A DNA stretch of 63,271 nucleotides, taken from Fidelibacterota bacterium (lineage in GTDB: Bacteria > Fidelibacterota > Marinisomatia > SCGC-AAA003-L08 > TS1B11). The DNA lies in NCBI GenBank assembly GCA_020354025.1, contig CP070638.1, positions 2,452,879-2,516,149 of the forward strand, written 5' to 3'. Shown here in pieces: positions 1-7,310 of this stretch. How positions within the stretch are numbered: the stretch's first letter is position 1; each line of letters starts with the position of its first letter. The notes under the pieces were generated by a model. That model was not told where the DNA came from and made no database searches. It saw only the letters and a list, made by a program, of their open reading frames with translations. A program made the position numbers and the translations under genes.

Positions 1-1
1 G

Positions 2-127
2 GAAATTGCCGCCGCTGTGGCCCGCGAGGCCTACCGGCTCGGGGTAAATGGCGAACCGGAACCCGACGACCTCGAAAGCTACATTCGTGACTGGGTCTGG
101 AAACCGGAATATACACCGTACGGCTGA
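2..127 (+). CDS. Malic enzyme, C-terminal fragment
   Basis: The window starts inside this gene; only the last 41 residues are present. The frame runs from base 2 to the TGA at 125-127. The tail carries an IAAAVAREA-type helix followed, near the end, by a W-x-P-E-Y-x-x-Y motif. The C-termini of NAD-dependent malic enzymes look like this (compare E. coli MaeA, which ends with a related W-x-x-E-Y segment). Such enzymes decarboxylate malate to pyruvate in the cytoplasm. The family call rests on the tail alone, so it is moderate. No terminator is obvious in the 109 bases before the next ORF. Confidence 0.6.
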   Translation, partial: EIAAAVAREAYRLGVNGEPEPDDLESYIRDWVWKPEYTPYG

Positions 128-236
128 CCGGGACCTGTCGGAAGCAGGATCGACACGCTCTTTCTTATCCTGACAGGAGAATCTGCCTGGTCGACATGGT
201 GAACGCAGGTCGTTTCCACACGGCTGGATTGCGACG

Positions 237-577
237 ATGAGAAGCCGGATCGCCCTCAGTACCTCACATATAAAACACATTCTCTGTGCTCTACCGGGCA
301 TTGAGAGTGGGAGGGTCGTTCTCGACCTGGGCCGCTTCGGGGCAGCCTCCCTGGCGGTGGATCAGCTGCACATCGGGCGGGCCGTGGTCCGGCTGCCCCT
401 GAGCTTCCACCCGGGCGGGGACCCGGATGCCAGGAGCATCAGCGTGCCGCTGAACTTCACCAACTGGCAGGTCCGCGACGAGGTCATCTGGTTCACCCTC
501 GAGCGTGCCGGGATTCTCCGGGGAGCCCTTTTCCAGGCCGCCCAGGGTGCTCTTCACAAGCTCATCAATGGTATCGT
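237..577 (+). repeat. Direct repeat copy 1 (paralogous domain)
   Basis: About 340 bases here match 2352-2692. The first 45 or so bases after the ATG are identical apart from isolated changes, and the rest differs mainly at third codon positions. Similarity stops at the junction with the ankyrin repeats. Confidence 0.85.
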
Positions 578-809
578 CCGAGGTTTATTGGAGGCCGGCA
601 CCAAGGTCAATGCCAAGAATGAGAGAGGCTCGACAGCCTTGATGAAGGCGGCATATTGGGGTCACACTACTCTTATCGAAGCCTTGCTGGAAGACGGCGC
701 TGATGTCAACGTGAGGGATGACGAGGGTCAGACGGCTTTGAGCCTTGCGGCAAGTAGGGGCCACACCGCCATTATTCAATTGCTGAAACAAGCCGGGGCC
801 AGGGAATAA
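237..809 (+). CDS. Chimeric protein: unrecognised domain fused to ankyrin repeats
   Basis: The protein has 190 residues. Residues 1 to about 113 are a domain I do not recognise, and it is repeated in the gene at 2352-2849. Residues from about 115 to 190 are about two and a half ankyrin repeats (NAKNERGSTALMKAA, then DGADVNVRDDEGQTALSLAA) ending LLKQAGARE, very like the end of the next gene. Between the two copies of the first domain most base changes fall at third codon positions of this frame, so the frame has been under protein-level selection. No clear ribosome site precedes the ATG. There is no signal peptide. The gene may be a recombinant between an ankyrin gene and the other domain; expression is uncertain. 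Confidence 0.55.
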   Translation: MRSRIALSTSHIKHILCALPGIESGRVVLDLGRFGAASLAVDQLHIGRAVVRLPLSFHPGGDPDARSISVPLNFTNWQVRDEVIWFTLERAGILRGALFQAAQGALHKLINGIVRGLLEAGTKVNAKNERGSTALMKAAYWGHTTLIEALLEDGADVNVRDDEGQTALSLAASRGHTAIIQLLKQAGARE

Positions 810-858
810 CAATAGAGCCGTATTGAAAGCATTCGGTGTCTAAGTAGGAGTATTTGTC

Positions 859-1899
859 ATGTTCAAGAATATTCTTTCTTTTTTCGGTCTTACAAAAGAA
901 AGCAAACTTATTAAAGCGGCAGAAAGAGGAAATGTGCAACAAGTCAGAGATTATTTAGATCAGGGGATTAGCCCCAATGCTAAGAACTATACTGGCTTTT
1001 CTGCCTTGATGTTTGCCGTCCGGGAGGGTCAAACCGCTACAGCAAAAGTTTTAATGGAGGCCGGTGCCGATGTCGAGGAGAAATTCCAGTTTGGCTGGAC
1101 CGCTTTAATGCATGCGGCGGAGTTTGGTCACACCGAGACTGCGAAAGCCCTGATCGATGGGAACGCGGACGTGAATGCGAGGGACGAAAAAGGCTGGCTG
1201 GCCCTGACAATGGCGGCAAATAGGGGCCACGCTAAGACGGTGAAAGCCCTGATTGATGGGGGTGCGAATGTAAATGCCAAAGACAGCGCGGATGCGACGG
1301 CGATAATTTATGCGTTGCTCAAAGGCTATACCGATGTCGTGCAAACCTTACTGGATGCCGGTGCCGACATTAATATCAAAGACCCAGATGGTATGACTGT
1401 GTTGATGAGCGCGGCATCTGGAGGTCACACTGCTATTGTCGAAGCCCTGCTGGAAGCCGGCGCTGATGTCAATGCCAAATTAGAGACAAGTTCCGACGTC
1501 AATGTCAAAGACCTTGATGGCATGACTGCGTTGATGTGGGCGGCTCAAGATGGTCACACTGCTACTGTCCAAATCCTCTTGGAGAAAGGTGCCGATGTCA
1601 ACGCGAAAGCCAAAATGGGTTGGACAGCCTTGATGCTGGCTGCACATAATGATCACACCGCTACGGCCAAATCCTTGCTGAAGGCAGGCGCTGATGTCAA
1701 TGCAAAAGAAAATAAAGGCTGGACGGCCTTGATGGCCGCGGCACAGTATGGCTATACCGATGCTGTGCAAACCTTACTGGAGGCGGGTGCCGAGGTCGAT
1801 ACCAAAGACAACGCAGGTCTGACCGTCCTAAGCATCGCTGCAAGTAACGGCCATTCCGAAGTAGTTCAATTGCTGAAAAAAGCCGGGGCCAAGGAATAA
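859..1899 (+). CDS. Ankyrin-repeat protein
   Basis: This protein of 346 residues is almost entirely ankyrin repeats. I count about ten 33-residue units with the usual G-x-TALMxAA, GHTxxVxxLLexGADVNAK pattern. A short N-terminal segment (MFKNILSFFGLTKES) precedes the first, degenerate repeat. There is no signal peptide, so it is probably cytoplasmic unless exported by another route. Between repeats six and seven about 11 extra residues (LETSSDVNVKD) repeat the DVNxK end of a unit, which looks like a small internal duplication. A TAGGAG ribosome site lies a few bases before the ATG. Ankyrin repeats mediate protein-protein contacts; the partner is unknown. The gene lies 49 bases after another ankyrin-containing ORF. 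Confidence 0.9.
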   Translation: MFKNILSFFGLTKESKLIKAAERGNVQQVRDYLDQGISPNAKNYTGFSALMFAVREGQTATAKVLMEAGADVEEKFQFGWTALMHAAEFGHTETAKALIDGNADVNARDEKGWLALTMAANRGHAKTVKALIDGGANVNAKDSADATAIIYALLKGYTDVVQTLLDAGADINIKDPDGMTVLMSAASGGHTAIVEALLEAGADVNAKLETSSDVNVKDLDGMTALMWAAQDGHTATVQILLEKGADVNAKAKMGWTALMLAAHNDHTATAKSLLKAGADVNAKENKGWTALMAAAQYGYTDAVQTLLEAGAEVDTKDNAGLTVLSIAASNGHSEVVQLLKKAGAKE

Positions 1900-1954
1900 C
1901 AGGAGGGTCGTCCCCATGCCCGCAGCACGAACCGGCAGCGTACGCGCTGGACTC

Positions 1955-2063
1955 CACTCACCCCTAAATCCCCTCTCTCTCGCCTGCCCCGTAGGAAGCG
2001 GGGATAGAGGGGCCTCGGCGTAGCCTACTGCGAGCCGACTTCACTGAGTGAATGGGGTGAGTG
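1955..2063. repeat. Nested inverted-repeat structure
   Basis: A 10-base inverted repeat (CACTCACCCC at 1955-1964, GGGGTGAGTG at 2054-2063) encloses further hairpins. One is CCCCTCT...AGAGGGG with an inner CCCC/GGGG stem (about 1970-2012). Another is the palindrome TTCACT-G-AGTGAA at 2040-2052. No ORF covers it. It could be a small non-autonomous element or a structured transcript end. Confidence 0.5.
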
Positions 2064-2161
2064 TTTAAGGCATCGGGTATGAGCTATTTCTCGACCGCTT
2101 ATAGTATCCTAATCCAGCACCCCTAAATATAAGGTAGACGTTCTTACAAGGAGAGTCTCCG

Positions 2162-2302
2162 ATGCGAATAAACATTAACCGGCTCATATCCCATTTGGTC
2201 CTCGTCACCTATTTGATGATATGCAGTTCAGGTTCTATAGCTGTGGCCGACCCAACAAGGACACCACCAGCCAAACCACCGCAAACATCACCGAACCCCT
2301 GA
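2162..2302 (+). CDS. Short secreted ORF, likely the 5' part of a frameshifted gene
   Basis: The ORF has 46 codons from ATG 2162 to TGA 2300-2302. It has a good ribosome site (AAGGAGA at about 2148-2154). The product starts with a hydrophobic signal-like segment (RLISHLVLVTYLMICSSG), then a proline-rich stretch. The stop follows a run of four C at 2296-2299. Removing one C would continue the reading frame through 2304-2351 into the ORF at 2352-2849, giving one secreted protein of about 210 residues. The ORF may therefore be the N-terminus of that gene, broken by a natural indel or a sequencing error. Confidence 0.5.
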   Translation: MRININRLISHLVLVTYLMICSSGSIAVADPTRTPPAKPPQTSPNP

Positions 2303-2351
2303 CCTCACCAGCGGGTATAAGGGAAGGGACTCGTTTTACCAGACCGCACCG

Positions 2352-2692
2352 ATGAGAAGCCGGATCGCCCTCAGTACCTCACATATAAAACACATTATCT
2401 GTGCTCTGCCGGGCGTCGATAGTGGGAAGGTCGTTCTCGACCTGGGCCGCTTTGGGGCGGCATCCCTGGCGGTTGACCAGCTGCACATCGGGCAGGATGT
2501 GGTCCGGCTGCCCCTGAGCTTTCACCCGGGCGGCGACCCGGACGCCAGGAGTGTTAACGTGCCGCTGAGCCTCACCAACTGGCAGGTCCGCGACGAGGTC
2601 ATCTGGTTCACACTTGAGCGCGCCGGTATACTCCGGGGAGCCCTCTTCCAGGCCGCCCAGCGTGCCCTTCATAAACTCATCGATGGTATCGT
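2352..2692 (+). repeat. Direct repeat copy 2 (paralogous domain)
   Basis: This is the partner of the repeat at 237-577. The substitution pattern is mostly synonymous in the forward frame. Confidence 0.85.
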
Positions 2693-2849
2693 TCAGCGAC
2701 GTTTCGGAGATCGGGTGCGCCTGCTGCGACAGGATGAACAGCTGGGGATCCCCGTCACAACTCTCCTGGAAAAATGGAGAAATGTACACCCCTCCATTGA
2801 AGTCGCTGAGATTGAGGTAAACGACGGAATAGCCCTTCGCCTGCGGTAG
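2352..2849 (+). CDS. Unrecognised domain protein (paralogue of 237-577)
   Basis: This ORF of 165 residues is unrecognised. Residues 1-113 match the N-terminal part of the ORF at 237-809. The rest (to VAEIEVNDGIALRLR) is present only here. The frame is open upstream to about 2240, so the annotated ATG need not be the true start. The upstream signal-peptide ORF at 2162-2302 is in another frame and could be joined to this one by a one-base change. If joined, the product would be a small exported protein. A minus-strand ORF over the same bases was rejected because substitutions between the two copies fall on its first codon positions. Confidence 0.55.
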   Translation: MRSRIALSTSHIKHIICALPGVDSGKVVLDLGRFGAASLAVDQLHIGQDVVRLPLSFHPGGDPDARSVNVPLSLTNWQVRDEVIWFTLERAGILRGALFQAAQRALHKLIDGIVQRRFGDRVRLLRQDEQLGIPVTTLLEKWRNVHPSIEVAEIEVNDGIALRLR

Positions 2850-2901
2850 CGCCGCGAACGGGTACGACCAGCACCACAGGCTTCCTCCCGGGAGTTATGT
2901 C

Positions 2902-4113
2902 TTATCGGCCAGCCATCATCCGGCTGACCCGGTCCAGCGCCGCCCGGGCCTCCCCGACCAGGTAGGTCCGGTTGCCCAGCCCGGCCACTACGCGGTAGTC
3001 TGCCCGGGCGCCAACCAGGTCGGCTCGGCCTTCCCTGATCTGCCCCCGAATGTAGTGGACTATCCCCAGGTGCCAGTCGAATTCCATGTCATAGTTGTCG
3101 ATGACCCACCCGCAGCGTTCCAGCGCCCGGTCTGGGTCCCCCTCCTCGAAGGCCAGGGCCGCCTCCAGGGCGGCGAACTTGAGCTCCCATTCCAGCCGCT
3201 GGCCGGGATGTGACCGCTGATAGAGATCCTTCAGCCGGGGCATGAATTCCCGCGCTTGGGCCAGGCGTTTGGTCCCCACCAGCGCCTCGCCCATCAGGAA
3301 GTTGAAGTAATAGTTATCGGGATAATGGCTTAGCAGCAGGTCGGTGTACCGGTAGACCATTTCCGGATCGTCCTCGATGTATAGGTAAACGATGGAGAGG
3401 GTACTGGCGGACTCCATCCAGGCATAGGGGGCCTCGCTGACCGCCCGCTGGAGCACCCGGATACCCCGGGGACGGTCCGGGTTGATGCCGAACAGACGGG
3501 CTACCAGCTGCACCGGGGCCGAGTGCATGCCGGCGTAGTAATCGAATATCCCGATTGGCAGATAGGCATCGGCCAGGGTGCTGTCCAGGGCATAGGCCTG
3601 GCGTACCAGACCCCACCCCTTGATACCGGAATACAGCCCCGCCAGCCAGCTCTTGTCCGCCAGGTGTACCCGGGTCCTCAGGCCGTAGGTGCTGCCTAGA
3701 AAAAGCAGGATATCCGCCCGGCGGCCGTAGCGGGAGATCATGGCCTCATACTTGGGTATGGTGGCGTTAACGGCCTCCAGCAACGCCTCGTGCGAGGCCC
3801 TGTAACCCTCTTCGGCAAGTCTCAGCTGCCATTGGTTGGCCACGGCCACAAAAGGCGCCACGGGATGGTATGGGTCCAGGGCGATGGCGGAATCCAGGGC
3901 GGCCTCCGCTTCGTGAAAGCGGTAGGAGTACATGGCATCGATTCCCCGCCATAGCACCGCCTCGCAGGAATCACTATCGCTCGGACCTCGCTCCGGGTGA
4001 GTGAGTCTTGGATGGGATTGGCCTTCCTGTCCAGCCCCGTTTTCCAGGGCAGGTACCGGGATTACAGTGCCCTGCAAACAGACAACTGCTAACATCATTC
4101 TGAGGGTGAACAT
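2902..4113 (-). CDS. Secreted TPR-like protein
   Basis: This protein of 403 residues starts with a signal peptide (MFTLRMMLAVVCLQGTVIP). Helical repeats of TPR character follow, for example the segment running AMYSYRFHEAEAALDSAIAL and then DPYHPVAP, and the segment around EGDPDRALERCGWVIDNYD. It is probably a periplasmic or envelope protein used for protein contacts. It lies 36 bases after the 4150-5775 TPR lipoprotein on the same strand and may be cotranscribed. No enzymatic motif is seen; the specific role is unknown. Confidence 0.75.
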   Translation of the reverse strand: MFTLRMMLAVVCLQGTVIPVPALENGAGQEGQSHPRLTHPERGPSDSDSCEAVLWRGIDAMYSYRFHEAEAALDSAIALDPYHPVAPFVAVANQWQLRLAEEGYRASHEALLEAVNATIPKYEAMISRYGRRADILLFLGSTYGLRTRVHLADKSWLAGLYSGIKGWGLVRQAYALDSTLADAYLPIGIFDYYAGMHSAPVQLVARLFGINPDRPRGIRVLQRAVSEAPYAWMESASTLSIVYLYIEDDPEMVYRYTDLLLSHYPDNYYFNFLMGEALVGTKRLAQAREFMPRLKDLYQRSHPGQRLEWELKFAALEAALAFEEGDPDRALERCGWVIDNYDMEFDWHLGIVHYIRGQIREGRADLVGARADYRVVAGLGNRTYLVGEARAALDRVSRMMAGR

Positions 4114-4149
4114 GCCTGTAGGTAAATAATTCGGAAACGGGGACAGCCG

Positions 4150-5775
4150 TCAGGGACCGGTGATACGGTTCAGCTCCACCAGCGCGGCCGGATGGTTGGG
4201 ATCGATAGCCAGCGCTCGTCGCAGTGCGGCGCGTGCCTGTGAGGTATCCTGCATGGCCCTGTACGTCCGGCTCAAGCCCACGTAGCTGTCGGCCCGGAAG
4301 GGATCGTTCTCGATGGCCAGCTGGAAATAATCAATCGACCGCTGGAAGTCATCGTAGCCCCGTGCCGCGGTACCGGCGTTCGCCAGTGCCTTTACCATCC
4401 ACCCGGGCGGCTGTCCGGCTGCCATTGTTAAGGCCTTGCCATGCAGATCCAAGGCCTCCCGGAAACGGCTCCGGTCCTTGAGCTCCAGTGAGTAGAGGTA
4501 ATAGGCCTGCGCCAACCAGATGTCCGCCTCCCGCTTTTCCGGATGCAGGTGTCGCAGCATCTCCAGTTCCTGTACCGCCTCCTGCAGCCTCAAGTCCATG
4601 AGATAGGCCCGGCCCAGGTTGAGGGAGGCGGCGGCGTCTCCCGGCTTCTCATCCAGCAGGCGCAGGAACACCCGGATGGCGGTTGTGGCGTTCCCCTCCT
4701 GCAGGGACACCTCACCGACGGCTACGTATGCCTCCCGCAGGTCGGTATCCAGGGAGAGGGCATCATAGAAGTCGGTCTTGGCCCGGTCCAGCATACCCAG
4801 CCCGGCGTAGGCTTGGCCCCGGGCATAATACAGCAGGGCGTGGTCGGGATACATCATCAGTCCTTCCCGGGCTAACTCCACGGCCGCGCCGTAATCCCCC
4901 TGGGCCGCCAGGTTCAGGGCCCGGTGGGAGTATACCCCCGCCACGGCTCCGAACTGCTCTTCCACTTTCTGATAGCTGGTCTCGGCTCCCTGATAGTTGC
5001 CTTCCTTCTCCCGGACCCGGCCCTGGGCGAGGTGGGCTTCGATGCTCTCGGGATTCAGGTAGATGATCTCCTGGAAAGTGCTCCAGGCCTTGGTATACTC
5101 CCCTCTCTCGAGGTAAAGATGCCCCAGATTAGACAGCATTCCCTGGTTCAGCGGTTCCAGGGCCAGTGCCTTGAGCTGATAGGCTTCGGCTTCATTGAGT
5201 TTATGGTTGCGGCGCTGCAGGTCAGCCAGGGTAACGAGTGTGGCCAGGTCCTCCGGATGGTCCTCGTGCTGGCGGACCAACTGCTGCAGCTGCCGGTAGT
5301 CCCCCGCAAAGCGGTAGCGCCGGCTTTCGGGCAGCTTCTCCCTGGCCGGGCCACCCGGCGGCCCCAGCTCTGACAACCGCCGCGTCGTCCGGCGATTGAG
5401 GGCGGTCAGCTGGTCGCCCAGGGTGGCTATGTCCGAGGTCATGGCCCTGAGCTCGGCCGGGGTGTAGGTCTTTTTTTTCGGCGCGGGGCGTCTGGCGGGC
5501 CGCCGGGCAGGCTGGCGGGCCGCGGATGGCTGCCCGGTCGTGGGCCTGCGCTGCCGGGCGGCGGGCTGTTGTCTGCGAGCGGGAGTAGCGGGTACGGCCT
5601 TTGAAGGGGCCGGCTTCTTCGCGGTACTGTCCTGCTCTACGGCTGCGGCAGCACCACCCTCGCCCGCCTCCTCGGATGGGCCTCTCCTGAACAGCGAACA
5701 CCCCAGCATCAACATCAGGGCTGAGAATACCACCAGCCCCAGACCGAACTGAAGAACTTTGCGAGTAGTGATCAT
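4150..5775 (-). CDS. TPR-repeat lipoprotein
   Basis: I place the start at the ATG at 5775. It gives a lipoprotein signal peptide (MITTRKVLQFGLG, then LMLMLGCS with the lipobox Cys) and avoids overlap with the divergent gene at 5939, although the frame stays open to 5961. The product is 541 residues. A low-complexity Pro/Ala/Arg/Lys linker (residues about 40-105) is followed by a long series of TPR units such as GMLSNLGHLYLERGEYTKAW and HALLYYARGQAYAGLGMLDR. The likely location is the inner face of the outer membrane or the periplasm. It is probably a scaffold; the partner is unknown. The gene following it on the same strand is also a TPR protein. Confidence 0.8.
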   Translation of the reverse strand: MITTRKVLQFGLGLVVFSALMLMLGCSLFRRGPSEEAGEGGAAAAVEQDSTAKKPAPSKAVPATPARRQQPAARQRRPTTGQPSAARQPARRPARRPAPKKKTYTPAELRAMTSDIATLGDQLTALNRRTTRRLSELGPPGGPAREKLPESRRYRFAGDYRQLQQLVRQHEDHPEDLATLVTLADLQRRNHKLNEAEAYQLKALALEPLNQGMLSNLGHLYLERGEYTKAWSTFQEIIYLNPESIEAHLAQGRVREKEGNYQGAETSYQKVEEQFGAVAGVYSHRALNLAAQGDYGAAVELAREGLMMYPDHALLYYARGQAYAGLGMLDRAKTDFYDALSLDTDLREAYVAVGEVSLQEGNATTAIRVFLRLLDEKPGDAAASLNLGRAYLMDLRLQEAVQELEMLRHLHPEKREADIWLAQAYYLYSLELKDRSRFREALDLHGKALTMAAGQPPGWMVKALANAGTAARGYDDFQRSIDYFQLAIENDPFRADSYVGLSRTYRAMQDTSQARAALRRALAIDPNHPAALVELNRITGP

Positions 5776-5868
5776 GGACCGCCTAAGAATACCTCTTAAA
5801 AGCCTGCGATGCAAGCTTTTGCCACAGGCGGCCGCCCGCCCCGCAAAAATGGGCTCAACACCCGCGCC

Positions 5869-5898
5869 TTGACTTTCCCCCGGCTTGATCCGTACCAT
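5869..5898 (+). promoter_or_regulatory. Possible sigma-70-type promoter for the 5939 gene
   Basis: TTGACT (5869-5874) and TACCAT (5893-5898) are separated by 18 bases and lie about 40 bases upstream of the 5939 start. The match is by eye and the -10 box is imperfect. Confidence 0.3.
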
Positions 5899-5938
5899 GC
5901 GGCCTGTTAATCTGGCAGATAAATAAGGAACAGCCGCT

Positions 5939-6646
5939 ATGACAACTCCCGATGCCGACACGTCTTTAAACCAGCCGCAGCAGCCCGTCCTTGTGCCCCT
6001 GCGCTATACACCGGTGGAGCCGCAAGAATGCCTGGCGCGCGCCCGGCGGGCTTACGAGCAGCTGGAGCAGCGCCGCTCCGTGCGCCACTTCAGCGACCGG
6101 CCCGTCCCCCGCGAAGTGATCGAGTACTTGATCCGCACCGCCACCACCGCCCCCTCTGGTGCCCATAAGCAGCCCTGGACCTTCGTGGCCGTCTCGGACC
6201 CCGCTCTCAAGACCGAGATCCGCCAGGCCGCCGAAGCCGAGGAGCGTAAAAACTACGAGCAGCGCCTCACCCCGGAGTGGCTGGATGCCCTGCAACCCCT
6301 CGGCGTCGACTGGCACAAACCGTTCCTGGAGATCGCACCCTGGCTGGTGGTGGTCTTCAAGCAGACCGTCGAGCTGCTGGGATCGGGCGAGCGGCGGAAG
6401 AATTATTACGTCAGCGAGTCGGTAGGCATCGCCGTGGGACTCTTCCTGGCGGCCATGCACCAGGCCGGACTGGTGGCCCTCACCTACACTCCCAGCCCCA
6501 TGAAGTTCCTGTCCGAAATACTCAAGCGCCCCCCGAACGATAAGCCCGTTATGATCATACCCGTCGGCTATCCCGCCGGGGACTGCCGCGTACCCGACCT
6601 ACAGCGGAAAAGGTTGGAAGAGGTAGCGGTGTTTCTGGAAGGGTAG
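5939..6646 (+). CDS. Iodotyrosine-deiodinase-like nitroreductase (FMN)
   Basis: This protein of 235 residues belongs to the nitroreductase fold and matches the iodotyrosine deiodinase subgroup closely. The N-terminal RRSVRHFSDRPVP and TAPSGAHKQPWTF motifs contact FMN in this family. The three lid residues that bind the zwitterion of the halotyrosine are present with the spacing of the human enzyme: Glu102, Tyr106 and Lys127 (ERKNY, then DWHK). The C-terminal part has PVGYPAGDCRVPDLQRK as in IYD. There is no membrane anchor, as in bacterial homologues. It presumably reductively dehalogenates a halotyrosine or a related phenol, using FMN and an unknown reductant. AAGGAAC precedes the ATG. It is a single-gene unit, divergent from the TPR lipoprotein. 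Confidence 0.85.
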   Translation: MTTPDADTSLNQPQQPVLVPLRYTPVEPQECLARARRAYEQLEQRRSVRHFSDRPVPREVIEYLIRTATTAPSGAHKQPWTFVAVSDPALKTEIRQAAEAEERKNYEQRLTPEWLDALQPLGVDWHKPFLEIAPWLVVVFKQTVELLGSGERRKNYYVSESVGIAVGLFLAAMHQAGLVALTYTPSPMKFLSEILKRPPNDKPVMIIPVGYPAGDCRVPDLQRKRLEEVAVFLEG

Positions 6647-6668
6647 CTGCCCCCCCCGACCGCCCCGC

Positions 6669-7031
6669 TCACTTGATACCGGCCGCCGGCTCCTCACCCC
6701 TTGACGGAACTATACAGATGAACTTGAATTCTTCGTTGGACGTATTTTTGAATTGGTGCATCTCGTCATCATTGACATAGATGTAATCACCAGCACTTAA
6801 CGGGTGGCTATTTTTATCGGCGTCGATCAGTGCACCGATCCCGCTTAATACCAGGCCTAAATGAGGATACCCATGCTGGTGATAGGGCGATGCGGCACCG
6901 GGCTCCAGGTCGAAGTGCCGCAACACCATTTCGTTGCTGCCGTCATCAGGACCAATCACTATGTGCTTCGTGATGCCTTCAGTACCGGCGAAATCGACAA
7001 CCCGGCTATCTTCGAGTCTTCTGATGATCAT
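6669..7031 (-). CDS. Small cupin-domain protein
   Basis: This is a single-domain cupin of 120 residues. Cupin motif 1 is seen as PYHQHGYPHLGLVLSG (two His and a Gly-rich end) and motif 2 as GDYIYVNDDEMHQFKN (the distal His). These residues normally hold a divalent metal. Without neighbours in a pathway the substrate cannot be named; such proteins include isomerases, dioxygenases and sugar- or acid-binding sensors. It converges with the deiodinase-like gene, with only 22 bases between them. A frame for cupin family membership is clear; function is not. Confidence 0.8.
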   Translation of the reverse strand: MIIRRLEDSRVVDFAGTEGITKHIVIGPDDGSNEMVLRHFDLEPGAASPYHQHGYPHLGLVLSGIGALIDADKNSHPLSAGDYIYVNDDEMHQFKNTSNEEFKFICIVPSRGEEPAAGIK

Positions 7032-7131
7032 GGTTCTTCCCCTGAGTCAATTTTAGGGGGTGAAGCTACATCGGATCGGGTGGCAGTATCAATGAATGAC
7101 GAAGCGGGTACTTTATCCCGGCGGTACCACA

Positions 7132-7152
7132 AGTCCCGTCAACGGCGGGATT
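7132..7152. repeat. GC-rich intergenic palindromic repeat
   Basis: The core CCCGTCAACGGCGGGA is a short palindrome and a member of the repeat family also seen near 11.9, 14.9, 17.7, 18.3 and 19.5 kb. Confidence 0.5.
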
Positions 7153-7310
7153 GAAGCAGATTGATGGACTTAGAATACTTCGGTGCTACCAGTCGTATGA
7201 TGTTGATGGTAGAGAGAGCTACGGAAGCTCTAAAATAAGCCTTGGTAGTAGGAAATGTCTCTCTTAGTTTCTCGCCTAAACTTCCCGAGATTCTAAAGAC
7301 CTATAGATAC

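Noticed and set aside
128-236. tRNA gene in the first intergenic gap
   Set aside because: A CCTGTC/GACAGG pair is present, but no cloverleaf or T-arm can be drawn.
2379-2789. Minus-strand frame over the duplicated domain, which looks protein-like
   Set aside because: Changes between the two repeat copies fall at first codon positions of this frame and third positions of the forward frame, so the forward frame is the selected one.
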